Assembly (NCBI RefSeq): GCF_026262505.1
Contig: NC_067204.1
Coordinates: 12,232,522 to 12,296,521, forward strand
Direction: 5' to 3'
From: Trichomonas vaginalis G3
Taxonomy: Eukaryota; Parabasalia; Trichomonadida; Trichomonadidae
Length of the DNA stretch: 64,000 bases
A model generated the notes under the pieces. The model worked only from the letters and a program-made list of their open reading frames with translations. It did not search any database and had not been told where the DNA came from. This document shows positions 21,570-32,455 of this stretch, in pieces; position 1 is the first letter of the stretch, and each line of letters opens with the position of its first letter. Both the position numbers and the translations under genes were made by a program.

Positions 21570-22840
21570 AACAACAGCTAGAAGAGCCTGAAGGAAACGA
21601 ACAAGTCCTCCTTTGGAAACTAACTTCACAGAACTAGATGAAGATTTGGAACAGCCGAAAAATCTTGACCCTCAACAAGAGTATGCGGAGAATATGGAAT
21701 ATTTCCAAGAGTCTAAAAAAAATTCGGCTGACATAGTAGAAGAATATCGAAAAATGTTTGCCGACATACAAAAGACTCCAACATCAGATGAAAATATCCA
21801 GCATAGAATGGAAGAACTGAAAAAAATGTACACAAATACAACAACCCTTTTTACTTACGAGCATTTAACGTTCAATCTTCGGATGAACTCGGTGAAAATA
21901 AAAGGTTAAATTTCAAGAAAACATATAGAAATGAAACATTGTTTAAAGTTCATTCAGAACCTAACCAAGATGGAAACAAACCTACTTTTGTTTCTGCAGA
22001 CGATGGAACTACAATGAGATGGGGTCATAAAGCTAATCCGGATAGGTGGTTCATAAACTTACAACCACAATTCCAAGAAGTTGTAGACGCAATGGAAGTC
22101 AATGGTGAACCAGATATAGCTGGTATTTTCAGCGCGGCTTTAATGCCATTGAAAGATATGAAACATGCAGATATTTTGGACCAGTATGAAATGAACATGG
22201 CTGATGGAAATATAACACCTGACGTTCTAAACATTTATCTCAAAGAACTACACAGAACCATAGAGATGGTATATTTGGTGAAGAGTTTAGAAAGAAAGTT
22301 AGGGAGGGCGAAGGAAGAGAACCTATTGTACATGACCTTGCAAACGAAAGTTTACAAAATGTCATAAAAACTTACTTTGCAGACAATGAAATGAGAAGGG
22401 ATGAATATTTAAGAAAACTCAAATGGACAGTACCAAATGAAATGTTAGTATTGAAAAACATGTTCCTTGACAAAATAAAACCAACTACAGAAATAAACGA
22501 CGCAAGACTGAAAGATTGGGTAAAAGCTTTCCCATTCACAAAAGATATAGTTGGTAACATGGAAAGAAAACCAGAATGGCTACAAAAACATATATTTGGA
22601 AACGAGCATATTCCATATGGACAGGCACTGTTTGAAGAGCTTGAACCGGAAACTCAGGAAAGAGTCATGCAAACAATACGCGAAGACTCAAATACAGACT
22701 ATGACAAACTCTTTCTAGGATATAGGTTACCTGAGATGGGCGACCAGAGCCCAAAGGCAAAAAGGACATGGGAAATTTACAACATACTAGGTGAACATAG
22801 CAAAGATGCAACAACTTCAAGCAGAGGGCAATGAAGGAAA
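21570..22840 (+). pseudogene. Maverick structural-region protein, unknown, broken
   Basis: Coding-like plus-strand sequence between the coiled-coil gene and the capsid region, rich in Glu/Lys/Met helices and with conserved-looking patches such as DRWFINLQPQFQEVVDAM. It is no longer one open gene. Its place suggests a virion or assembly protein, but no family is recognised. Confidence 0.5.
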
Positions 22841-22942
22841 AAGAAGAGTTAAAAACTCAGTCAGGAAGAAAGTAAAGCTTGGTCCACGTGGGTTCTATTA
22901 TGACATATAAATCCAACTATTCTATATTTTTACTCATATGAA

Positions 22943-24552
22943 ATGTACGCCGCTCAGAATATAACGCCAACAGTTTTGGATGCTATGAATGGAAATGTTT
23001 CCGAATGGTATAACGAATGCGACAATGCCATTAGAAGGTCAGAAATAGTTCCTGGAACTTACGAATATACAACTGCTGTTTCTTATGGAAACGTAGGTGA
23101 GTTTGGAGAAGGTTCTTCAACAACAGTAGATATTGCTTGCGACAGGTTTCATATAATTTCTATTGACAACTCATTCTTATACGTGGAACAAGACATTGAA
23201 ATAAAACCTTCTGCCAAGTTGTCTGACAAGAAAGGTTGCAATGGAATTTTCTATGTCGGATACCAATATGCTCCAGAAGTTTTCATGGGATATAAGATAT
23301 ATTCTAACTCTGACTTAGTTCAAACAGTAACATGGGCAAACTATGAATGGTTCGCTTTGAGAAACTCAGTACAACCACAAGCTAGAGAACAAACAGACCA
23401 GTATGCAACTATTGAGAAAATAAGAAGACTTGACCCTAACGTTCCAGGAGTTTATGTTAACCTTTCTGGACAATGGAAAGCAGTCCAAAGTAAAACTGAA
23501 ACTTAGAGTTCCTTTGTCATCTTTCCTCATCTTCAGGTTTTTAAGATACTTGCCAAACTGGGCAGGAAAAATTTCTATCGAACTTACTCCAAGCAAAAAT
23601 AACTTAGTCATTGCACCAACACAAGACCCATTCACTATTACAGAAGTAGTGGGAACAAATAAAATCATTCGCCGACTTTTGCAAAGACAAAGTTGACTTA
23701 GACTTTGGTTTCTCAAACCTCAACACTGAAGTAAACTATTATTTCAATGCTGCTGGAACTGCTTGGGACCCAGTTAAGTTCACATGCGAAAAGTTTGAAT
23801 GCAAGAGAATAGAAAGCAGACTTGCAGTCTATATGTTGGACCCAGATATTTCAAATGCTTTAGCTGCCAAATATATTGCAGTTCCACTTATGTTCCCTAT
23901 ACACCAAATATCTGTCAAAGACTTTGCAGGTGAAGTTGGAAACCAAAGTGCTGACCCAGGTGCAAGAACAGATATTGCTTAACAACTGCAATGAAACATG
24001 CAGATACTATGTTTGTACTGTTCAGACGAACTATAAATGACTATTCTTGTTTCTACAACCCTGGTATTAAATATCATATAAACATAGATGGCAAATATTA
24101 TCCAAGAGAAGAATATTCTACAGTTGAGGATATGAGGTCATACAACTTGACATTAGATGCTATGAACTTTAACAACAACTTCACAACAACCATTAACCCT
24201 GAAATGCAAAGTTCTATTATGCCATATGTGAAAGTATGGACTCATACAGGAGGTCAAAAAACTCAATATACAAATGGAGACCGTTCAAACTTTTGGCTTG
24301 GCATTCCATTTGCTGACTCAGAAGACTTTATGGGTGGTATTTCAACTGTTGGTACTGTACAAATACAATATACTGGTGACAGAGACGGTCCAGATGAATT
24401 GAGCAAAGAAGTTTACAAAACCAATAGCACTTTTCACGGAAGATGCTCTTTTGAAGATTCGTTCGATGAAACCTGCTGGGGCTCCTCAGATTGGCATAAC
24501 GACAGCTTCCATCGAGCAGATTTTGGCAGCAGGTCAGTAAGTTGTTCTTGAA
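22943..24552 (+). pseudogene. Maverick major capsid-type protein, broken
   Basis: Beta-rich sequence starting MYAAQNITPTVLDAMNGNVS, with blocks such as VPLSSFLIFRFLRYLPNW followed by GKISIELTP in the first half, and DRSNFWLGIPFADSEDFMGG late. The R-x-x-P-L...LP...G-x-I-x-I-x-L pattern fits the double jelly-roll major capsid protein of Polintons and their virus relatives. The position downstream of the core protein also fits. The gene is broken. The family call is by pattern, not alignment. Confidence 0.55.
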
Positions 24553-24865
24553 CTGACTTCTCTCCGTCAAATATTGACAGTACGCCAGTTTTGACATAAT
24601 ATTGTATTATAAACTTACCTTTAGAAATATCTGTAAGTTTTGTTGTTATATTTTTGTCTGCTCAAGAACTTTCACCATTTCAGTTATACCAACTTTCTTT
24701 GCTTTATGAAAATATTTTGGTTCAGCAAAGACTGCTATTCTATAACATTTTCCATTGTTTGTGTAAAGAACTATTCTGTCAATGTATTTGTATTGTTTGT
24801 GTAAACTTTGTTTGCTTCAATTCGAAGAGATACTCGAATACGTCCATCTTTTTATTCTAAGTAAA
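24553..24865. other. Maverick interval without clear gene
   Basis: About 310 bases between the capsid region and a small decayed gene. There are no convincing open frames. Confidence 0.5.
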
Positions 24866-25169
24866 ATGTCATTTCCGAAAAATAGAAGCGTAAGTGTTTC
24901 AAAAGGTTTAATGGCGGTGGCAGATGTGAAGTTAAATTCACCAACTCAAACAAACAGTCAAAGTGTTGTTGTCAATGTCAAAGAAGAGATGTTGAAGTGG
25001 GGAAACCATACGAAGACGAAGATGGTATAACAATAGTTCCTGTAAAAGAACAACCAACATATCCTGAAGTTAGCAGAGACTTAAGTTCTGTTGCAGATAT
25101 TCGAAACGACTACCAACAACTGAAAGACAAACTTAAAACTCAGGAGAAGATTTGTCAAGCTTTAGTATA
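24866..25169 (+). pseudogene. Small Maverick protein, broken
   Basis: Coding-like sequence beginning MSFPKNRSVSVSKGLMAV and ending in a Lys/Gln-rich helix just before the next gene. About 100 residues in all; broken; unknown family. Confidence 0.4.
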
Positions 25170-25448
25170 ATGTTAAACTTGGTCGAACACAACCCTGTAA
25201 AAGTGAACTCATATGTCATTGCACCTCATGAAGTTTTGAAAGAACTATTGAAACTTTTGACAGAGGCAGACGATATAAACATCAAAGAAATAGAACCCGA
25301 CATTAGTTGCTGTGGTGTTTCATATAATGTCATTGACAAGATATACGTTATGAAAGGAGGTGAAACGTTGAACTTAAAATATAGTTTCCCAGACGTTATA
25401 AAAATATTTGACGACCACAACATTTCATTAAAATTTATTGCTAAGTAA
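25170..25448 (+). CDS. Small Maverick protein, unknown
   Basis: 92 residues from MLNLVEHNPVKVNSYVIAP, open, mixed alpha/beta with two adjacent Cys (DISCCGVSYN). The ATG at 25170 is preferred over one 18 bases upstream, which would overlap the preceding remnant. The next gene starts immediately after it (ATG at 25449). No family recognised. Confidence 0.5.
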   Translation: MLNLVEHNPVKVNSYVIAPHEVLKELLKLLTEADDINIKEIEPDISCCGVSYNVIDKIYVMKGGETLNLKYSFPDVIKIFDDHNISLKFIAK

Positions 25449-26235
25449 ATGGCAGAAGACATAGTGGTTTATACTATTACGACTAAAAACCCTGAGTCAT
25501 ATAATTCTATAACAACAAACTTACAAAGTCCTCAAGGACGATATTGTAAACTACCTTAAACACATGACGACTAAAGCCTGTTTTGCTCTTTTGACACCAG
25601 AAGACTTTATTGTTGTGAATGGTAAAAAATACTCCTTTGAAGATACTTACTCAGATATACCACCAACAGGTTTTGTTGACTTATTTAATACTTTAAGGAC
25701 GGATGTAACATGTGCTGCAACTAGAGCAGGTTTCATTATGTTTGGATGTCCGACTGAGTTTAGTATAAACGATATGAGCTATAATACAAAACTTATATCT
25801 GGTTTTTACTACCAACAGTTTCCTATAACAGGAAAAGGTGTCATACAAGGTCTATTCCATTGACATTTAAGCACCTATTTATATATTGTTTCAAACTTAG
25901 GTTCAAAGTGCTATTCGAATGTCGACAGAAACTACTATGACCAAAAGATACTCATGCGTATAAACAACACTTTCTCTGCTGGTTTGCCTATTGTTCATTC
26001 GAATGCAGAGTTTTCAGCTTTAGTGAACTCAAACACTTTAGCAAATAAACTTAACCTTAGTTGACGCAAACTTTGTTCCTGTAAAACTTTTATGTCCTAT
26101 GTATTTGTCAATGACGGCAGAAAGTTTCGAATTGGAAGATGCAACTGGTGAAAGTATTGTATACAAGAACAACTTCAACAACAAATAGCTCAAGAACAAC
26201 AAATGCAACAAATGGAACAACAAAGTCAAGAATAA
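25449..26235 (+). pseudogene. Maverick beta-rich (possibly minor capsid) protein, broken
   Basis: Begins MAEDIVVYTITTKNPESYNS and continues with beta-prone, Tyr/Phe-rich sequence (for example TEFSINDMSYNTKLISGFYY) and a Gln-rich end. The composition suits a penton/minor capsid or spike protein and the position fits a structural cassette. The gene is broken and the identification is inference. Confidence 0.4.
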
Positions 26236-26262
26236 AAAAATATTTTTTTTATTTTTATAAAA

Positions 26263-27453
26263 ATGTACAGAATAGATGTTTCAGATTTTTATGACTTCCA
26301 AGCATTCAGAAATATGTGTCCATTTCGAGACTATAACAAAGCAGTCGAGAATTTGAAACGTTTAGTCATTTATGTCGACTCTGCCCCAGAATGTTATGTT
26401 ATGAAAGAATGGGATGTTGTCTTTAACAAACCAAGAGCAACAATAGTGTCTGAACAAGAATGTAGACAGAAACTTAAGAAAATAAAAGTCGTACAAGTTG
26501 GCATGAAGATGTTAGATGCTTGGGATATCTTATTGTCAAAGTTGAAGATTTTTCAGTTCGTGGTATAAAGTTTTATACACCTTCTCCAAACTTCTATTCT
26601 ATCTTCACTGGATATAAATACGAACAAGTAGAATGGAAAGAATATATTATAGAAGCTTGGTTAGACCATGTCAAAGAAATTATATGCAATGGAAACGAAA
26701 AGGTTTATGAGTATATCTTATGTTGGTTTTGCAAACATCTTACAACATCCAAGTGCTAAAATGAAACTGCCTCTCATTATAATTGGAAAACAAGGAACAG
26801 GTAAGAACACATTCTTTACAGATATTTTGTGCAAACTGTTAGAAGGTTATTCGAATCCGAATATGACAAACATAGAAAACATCTGTGGCAAGTTTTAACT
26901 CTTCAATTGAGAATATGAAACTTATAGTTGCAATGAACTTCAAAGTATAGATACAACAAAAGTTTTGAACTCAGATGCTTTGAAGAGTCTTTATAACAGA
27001 TAAAGTTGGAGTTGTTGAAAGAAAATATAAAGACCAAAGAGTTTGTGAAATGTTGCAAACTTCATTATGGTTTCAAACAATGCTGTTCCGATGAAGTTAG
27101 AAAAGTTCTGACAGAAGATATGTAGTTGTCAGAACGTCAGATTCTCGTATGCCAAGATACAGAATATTTTGACGCTTTGTCAGAATGTTGACATCTGACT
27201 TTTACAACCACTTGTCTCATATTTCATGACATTAGATATTTCTAAGTTCAATCCAAGACAAATTCCATATACCGAAGAGAGACAAACATTGTTAGAAGCA
27301 AACAAGAGTGTTTATGAACTGTTCGTAGATGAAACTGACTTTGTGTCATTAGATGAAAGGTCATTGTACGATTCGTATAAACAATATTGTCAAGAATATG
27401 GTTATATGGCAGCTTCTAAACGTACATTCTTGGCAAATGTCAAAAGTCTTTAG
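26263..27453 (+). pseudogene. Maverick primase-helicase (D5/SF3-like), broken
   Basis: Starts MYRIDVSDFYDFQAFRNMCP. The middle has a clear Walker A loop (IIGKQGTGKNTFF) of viral superfamily 3 helicases. The end has a helical segment (SLYDSYKQYCQEYGYMAASK) like the C-terminal DNA-binding part of poxvirus D5-type primase-helicases. In working elements it would unwind DNA during polymerase-driven replication. It is broken. Confidence 0.65.
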
Positions 27454-27960
27454 ATGTTCAGAACGGCCGTATATACAAAGAAAAATTTTTATGAGTAAAT
27501 TTTAAAAAAAATATTTTTTTATCGATAGAAAAGATGACGAATTCATCTCAGTAAATAAGTACATGACAGAAGTCAAAGATAAGTTAGCTCCATTCGCATA
27601 TTTGAATGTTTACTTCTACAATTTGAAAAGTCTACATTTGACAAAATTTGGAAACATTGCACCAGTTAAGTTTGCTGTTGTTAGAAAAAGTGGTGCAACA
27701 CTTTTGAAGACTTAGACATAGAAGGTTTGTTAACAGTCAAAGAAAATTTTGACAGAAAGTTCTCAAAACTCGAAGAAGGTAAAAGCATACAAACTTGTTA
27801 TACCTTATGAACCAAAGAAGCAGACGACTATGAATATTATGAGTCTAAGATAGTTTGAAGTTCAAGGTAAATTGGGTAAAAGATTTTAGAGTCTAAGCCA
27901 GTGTTTGCCCTAAGAGGAAGAGAACATTGACATTGACCAGCAAATTTCTAAAATAAAATT
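27454..27960 (+). pseudogene. Decayed Maverick frame, unknown
   Basis: Coding-like sequence (for example SVNKYMTEVKDKLAPFAYLN) follows the primase-helicase after an A/T-rich gap with the same AAATATTTTTTTAT leader type seen before other genes of the element. Broken, family unknown. Confidence 0.4.
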
Positions 27961-28020
27961 TTATTTTCATGTCAAATTTCTTTTTCTCTGGAACTGGTTC
28001 AGGTTCTTTCTTCTCTTCTT

Positions 28021-28428
28021 CTACTTTCTTTTTCTTCTTTTCTTTTCTTTCTCTCTTCTTCTTCTTCTCTGTGGAGTTATGTCAAATTTCTCCGAACCAT
28101 ATTTCTGTAAAAGTTCTTTGTCCTTTAATAGCTCATCTATTCTGTTTTCTATTTCATCTTCAAGAACAGCGCATGTGTCTTCTTTGCATTCTAAGAACTT
28201 TTGTTGGACTTCATCTTTCCAATCGGCGTCATCTCTGTCAACAAGTCTGTCATTGACAAATTTTAAGACTGCTCTGCTTAATGTTTTATGGTTCTTGTCA
28301 TATTCCCAGAAACAGAACTTTAGAACAAATTCACCTTTCTTGTTTACACTATGTAAGATTTTATGGTCGACAGATGTTTTGCTGTCAAAAAGCTTGTCTC
28401 GAATATAGATAGCGAAATCGCTAGACAT
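28021..28428 (-). CDS. Small Maverick protein with basic tail
   Basis: 135 residues, open, starting MSSDFAIYIRDKLFDSKTSV. A helical, charged middle leads to a C-terminus made almost wholly of Arg/Lys (PQRRRRREKEKKRRKRK). The tail suggests nucleic-acid binding or nuclear import. It is divergent from the packaging ATPase. No family recognised. Confidence 0.55.
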   Translation of the reverse strand: MSSDFAIYIRDKLFDSKTSVDHKILHSVNKKGEFVLKFCFWEYDKNHKTLSRAVLKFVNDRLVDRDDADWKDEVQQKFLECKEDTCAVLEDEIENRIDELLKDKELLQKYGSEKFDITPQRRRRREKEKKRRKRK

Positions 28429-28464
28429 TTTCTAAAAGATAAAAATTTTAATTTTTCTAAAAAT

Positions 28465-29339
28465 ATGTTAGAAAAAAAGTTTGCTGACATTGACAAGAAA
28501 TTTGAGAATGTTTTAAACAGAACAAGAGGAAGTTAGAAAATGCTCAGATAAAGCCTATACATGACAAGTTCTTATTTGCTCAGAATGGTATAACAGGTCT
28601 AATTGCACCACCTGGGTCGGGTAAGACTTTCACTTATCTTAAAATGGCTGCACAACAACAAGAACTAGATGAGAAGAACCCATTCTATGAGTTAGTTGTT
28701 ATTTGTAGTACTTCTGGTCAATTTGACCAAACCGTCAATTCGTTCAAAGATATTATAAAGAAGTCTAAGTTAGTATGTATAAAGGATACTGAGTTGTTAG
28801 ATTGGATAAAGAAGTACCAAAGAAGAGTTTTGAAGTACAATGCTATAAATGAGTATATAAATTCGAAGTTTAAAGACCCAAATGAGGAAATGCAGAGAAT
28901 ATTAGAGAAGAAACACTTCAGAAACAAACAGAAAGAGATAGAATACATTTCGAAGAAATTGCAATCTTACGATTGGAAGACATACCCTCATAGATGTCTT
29001 CTTATCTTAGATGACTTTGCTTCTCATCCTTTGTTAAAGAATAGAGAACAAGATATGTGTCGAATTCTTAAGAAGCTCAGACACTTTAACATCTCAGTTG
29101 TCATTTGTGTACAGACAGCAAAGAGTTTAAGTAAGGATGTAAAGAGAATACTTACTGACATTATACTTTTCCCTGGATTGTCCGAAGACGATTTCATGGA
29201 ACTTATGAAAGAGTCCATGGCAGGTAAGTTTGACAGACATGAACTATGGGAGAAGTACAAAGTCATACAAGACCCTCATACTTCTTTCAGAATTCATATC
29301 TACGCAAACAAAGTTCAAATTGTAAAAAGTCAAGCTTGA
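28465..29339 (+). pseudogene. Maverick packaging ATPase (FtsK/HerA, A32-like)
   Basis: Walker A GLIAPPGSGKTFTYLKM and Walker B CLLILDDFASHP, followed by a sensor-like segment (ISVVICVQTAKSLSKDVK), define the FtsK/HerA genome-packaging ATPase of Polintons, adenovirus-like and nucleocytoplasmic large DNA viruses. It would drive DNA into the capsid. Most of the domain is open (28644-29339), but the gene as a whole is broken. Confidence 0.8.
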
Positions 29340-29399
29340 AAAATCTAAGTGTTTAGTCTTAGTAAGTCTGTTGTGGTGCTGGGGCTGTCGGTTCTTCTG

Positions 29400-29760
29400 G
29401 CTTTGGAAGACATTCAGGAAGAGGAACGTCGGACATTCGTTTGTGTCCTGTCGGATGGAAGAACTTTTCCTGTTGTCGGGAAATTTTTTTCCAGTTGTCG
29501 GGAAATTTTTTTCCTGTCTGAAGGAAAAATTTTTTCTGTCGTTCGACCAAAAAGTTCTCAATTTTCGAAAATTTGAATGGTTTACGGACGAACAACAGGA
29601 AAAATTTTTCCTGTTGTCGGGAATTTTTTTTCCAGTTGTCGGGAAATTTTTTTCCAGTTGTCGGGAAGGACTTGGAATGTCGGAAGGAAGAACTTGGAAT
29701 GTCGGAAGGAAGGACTCGGAATGCCAGAAGGATTTGACAAGACAATTTACCTTTTAGAGC
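29400..29760. repeat. Interspersed short repeats in the Maverick
   Basis: Several copies of GTTGTCGGGAAATTTTTTTCC alternate with GGAATGTCGGAAGGA units. They sit between the ATPase end and the KilA-N-like gene end. Frames on both strands here (Phe/Lys-rich) come from the repeats. GTCGGACATTCGTTTGTG, found at its left edge, recurs twice near 33165-33210. Confidence 0.75.
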
Positions 29761-29804
29761 TACCTGAGCCATCTGAAGTCAAGCTTGAAAAATAAATGGT
29801 TCAT

Positions 29805-30584
29805 CTACTCTGCTTGTTTGAAGTTGTCAAAATACTCTGTTATTTTTTCCTTCAGTAGCGGTAAGTCTTCTTTGAATGTAAGAATTGTACAACCTTTAAT
29901 ATCATAGTGTGTTTGAGGTAACGTATCTTGAACTATTTGTTTCACATCTTCATTCGGTGTCATTGAAATCGGTAAGTTTTCGCGATAGAACCAATTTCTG
30001 TCAGATTTGTAAATCTTAGCAAGGTCGTAAAAGCTTTTGTTGTTTCTTCTGACTAAATGCAACATAACCATATCTCTGTCTTCTTCATTTTCCATCTCTT
30101 CAGTATAAATCATATACTTATAGTTCTTTTCCTTTCCTTTTGGTACCGAACGTGGTATTCTTTTCTGAATGCTTTTGTCTTCTTTCATCATATCTTCTCT
30201 CTGCTTTGTACAAAGTTCGTCAAGTAGCATAAGTATGTAGATTGCATAACGAGGTGAAGCCCACATTGCTATTGAACTAACTAGGAACTTATGAACATAT
30301 ATACCTTTTAGATGTGATGGTAAGTTTTGTCTGTCTTGGTACATCTTTTTAAGTTCTACATGTTCAAACTCACTGAGGAGTTCATGAGTGCTATCTAATT
30401 CAAACCAGTCTTGTGGTTTCTTAGTATCTGGTGCAAAACATGCTGTCAAAATACTTTGCATTTGGTACATATCGTCTTTGACCGAACGAATGAGACGTAA
30501 CTGTTTGTTATACTGTATGTACTCGTATTCTTCATTTATAGCTTCATGGACTATAACTGTTGTTGTGTTCTCTGTTGTTGACAT
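29805..30584 (-). CDS. KilA-N-like Maverick protein
   Basis: 259 residues, open. The centre (GIYVHKFLVSSIAMWASPRY, then AIYILMLLDEL) is the conserved helix block of KilA-N/MSV199-type domains of large DNA viruses and phages, shared with the gene at 32456-33118. The C-terminal half is a different charged domain. KilA-N proteins bind DNA and are thought to regulate virus genes. Its leader contains TTTTTTATC...TATATAAGAAAC, similar to the leaders of the next two minus-strand genes. Confidence 0.6.
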   Translation of the reverse strand: MSTTENTTTVIVHEAINEEYEYIQYNKQLRLIRSVKDDMYQMQSILTACFAPDTKKPQDWFELDSTHELLSEFEHVELKKMYQDRQNLPSHLKGIYVHKFLVSSIAMWASPRYAIYILMLLDELCTKQREDMMKEDKSIQKRIPRSVPKGKEKNYKYMIYTEEMENEEDRDMVMLHLVRRNNKSFYDLAKIYKSDRNWFYRENLPISMTPNEDVKQIVQDTLPQTHYDIKGCTILTFKEDLPLLKEKITEYFDNFKQAE

Positions 30585-30782
30585 ATCTGTTTCTTATATA
30601 CAGGATAAAAAAATATTTTATAAAAAACTAACTTTATTTTTTCTATCTTAAGGAAATTCATGATTTCATAGAGTTTTGGCGACTAAGTTTTTTAACGTAC
30701 TCGCTGTTCTTCACTGTTTTCGAGGGTAGCAATCTTATGCCATTTTACTCAGATTTTTGTGCTGAATTCAATAAAAATATAT

Positions 30783-31110
30783 TTTAGGGTAGAAGGTTAG
30801 ATCTAACCTGTTCTCTACCCTCTTTTCTACCCTCTTGAATTTTCATGATTTCATCGTACATGTTTTGTCAAGACTTCATCGTACATGTTTTGTCAAGACT
30901 TCATCGTACATGTTTTGTCAAGACTTCATCGTACATGTTTTGTCAAGACTTCATCGTACATGTTTTGTCAAGACTTCATCGTACATGTTTTGTCAAGACT
31001 TCATCGTACATGTTTTGTCAAGACTTCTTCGTAATGAGCGTAAAGGACCCAAAAATATAATTTAGGGTAGAAGGTTAGATCTAACCTGTCTTCTACCCTC
31101 TTTTCTACCC
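30783..31110. repeat. Repeat cluster 1: palindromes flanking a 25-bp tandem array
   Basis: Two copies of a TAGGGTAGA / palindrome GGTTAGATCTAACC / TCTACCCTCTTTTCTACCC block (palindromes at 30795-30808 and 31073-31086) flank seven perfect 25-base units beginning TTCATCGTACATG (30850-31024). There are no unique spacers, so it is not CRISPR. Confidence 0.9.
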
Positions 31111-31118
31111 CAGTTATT

Positions 31119-32033
31119 TTATAAGCGTTTTACATGGTAAACATTGTGAATTCGTGAAATTCTAAACAATTTCGTAGCTTCTATTTCTTCTGTCAGTACA
31201 TCGAATGTTTTAACAATGCCGAAGGTTTCTTTATATTTCTTCTTGACATCTGAAAGAAGGAAATCGTCAGCTGTTGGATAGTTTTTGTTTAGAAATGTCA
31301 ACATGTCCATTTTATCTTCTGCTGGTTTCTCTGCCTCCCTCTTTAAGTCAGCATAGTCGTTTCTCATACGTTCTATCTCTTTGACGGAGTAGTTATATTT
31401 CCTAATTGCTGCCTTACATTTTGAACATTGCGGGTTCATTTTTGCGTTATATTCTGAAACCTTACCTGCTAGTATGACTAAGGCGTCAATTGCTCTCTTT
31501 AACTCAAAAGTTGCGGGTTTTATCTGTTCATTCCATATCTTACCTCTTCTATCTTTATCTCTTATCTGCCATACACATTCAGCAACTAACGAAACAAAGT
31601 TGTCGTAGGTCTTAAACTCCCCAGATTTGTATATGTCAGAGATGTTCTTATATACCATATCGCAATCTTTGTCCATGACTTTGTGGTTGCAATGAAATCC
31701 AAGAAACTCATAGTTAACCTTTCGTATGAACTTCTTTATTTCTACTGAGTCAGTTGCTTTGACTTCTATTTCATCGAATTCTGGAATAGTAAGCTTTTGT
31801 TGTTGGATTTCAGGAAGTTTAGGTAGATGGTCAATAATATCCTGCATTTCATAAAGATATTCTTCATCTGTTTCATCTTTTGCAGTGCAATCTAAATCTC
31901 CTTGGAGAAGTTCTTGCTTTATCTTCTGGATTTCTGTTTCGAAAGTATATGAAGAAGGAATGAAGCTTTTCATCTCTACTAACATTGAAGTTGGGTTCAT
32001 GACTAACGAGTTTGGTGCTGTTGTTGCTAACAT
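31119..32033 (-). CDS. Maverick protein, unknown, with zinc-like Cys pair
   Basis: 304 residues, open. An acidic N-terminal half with Pro-rich segments is followed by helices. NPQCSKCKAAIRKYN and GFHCNHKVMDKDCD suggest a small metal-binding site. No family recognised. It lies between the two palindrome/repeat clusters, and its leader (TTATTGTAAGAAC before ATG) is shared with the KilA-N gene upstream. Confidence 0.55.
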   Translation of the reverse strand: MLATTAPNSLVMNPTSMLVEMKSFIPSSYTFETEIQKIKQELLQGDLDCTAKDETDEEYLYEMQDIIDHLPKLPEIQQQKLTIPEFDEIEVKATDSVEIKKFIRKVNYEFLGFHCNHKVMDKDCDMVYKNISDIYKSGEFKTYDNFVSLVAECVWQIRDKDRRGKIWNEQIKPATFELKRAIDALVILAGKVSEYNAKMNPQCSKCKAAIRKYNYSVKEIERMRNDYADLKREAEKPAEDKMDMLTFLNKNYPTADDFLLSDVKKKYKETFGIVKTFDVLTEEIEATKLFRISRIHNVYHVKRL

Positions 32034-32116
32034 GTTCTTACAATAAAAATAAAAAATATTTTTTTAAAAAAACTAACTTTATTTTTTATTTCGGGAAAAT
32101 TCATGAGGTTAGAAAA

Positions 32117-32430
32117 CATGTACGAAGAAGTCTTGACAAAACATTTACGATGAAATCATGACAAAACATTTACGATGAAATTCATGACAAAACATTTACG
32201 ATGAAATCATGAAAATTCAAGAGGGTAGAAAAGAGGGTAGAAGACAGGTTAGATCTAACCATCTACCCTAAAATATATTTTTGGGTCATTTACACTCATT
32301 ACGATGAAATTCATGACAAAACATTTATGAAGAAGTCTTGACAAAACATTTACGAAGAAGTCATGAAAATTCAAGAGGGTAGAAAAGAGGGTAGAAGACA
32401 GGTTAGATCTAACCATCTACCCTAAAATAT
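32117..32430. repeat. Repeat cluster 2: inverted relative of cluster 1
   Basis: Contains GACAAAACATTTACGATGAA-type units (the reverse complement of the 25-base unit of cluster 1, with small changes) and two near-identical ~75-base blocks, each with GAGGGTAGAAAAGAGGGTAG and palindrome GGTTAGATCTAACC (32247-32260 and 32401-32414), in the opposite orientation to cluster 1. Confidence 0.9.
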
Positions 32431-32455
32431 ATTTTTGTCGAAAAAAATGGTTCAT

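Noticed and set aside
29349-29795. Phe/Cys/Arg-rich frames of 72-137 codons on both strands
   Set aside because: They are created by GGGAAATTTTTTTCC-type repeats, overlap each other on both strands and have no protein-like composition.
30850-31024. Seven perfect 25-bp repeats as a possible CRISPR array
   Set aside because: The units touch each other with no unique spacers, in a eukaryotic mobile element, and there are no cas genes.
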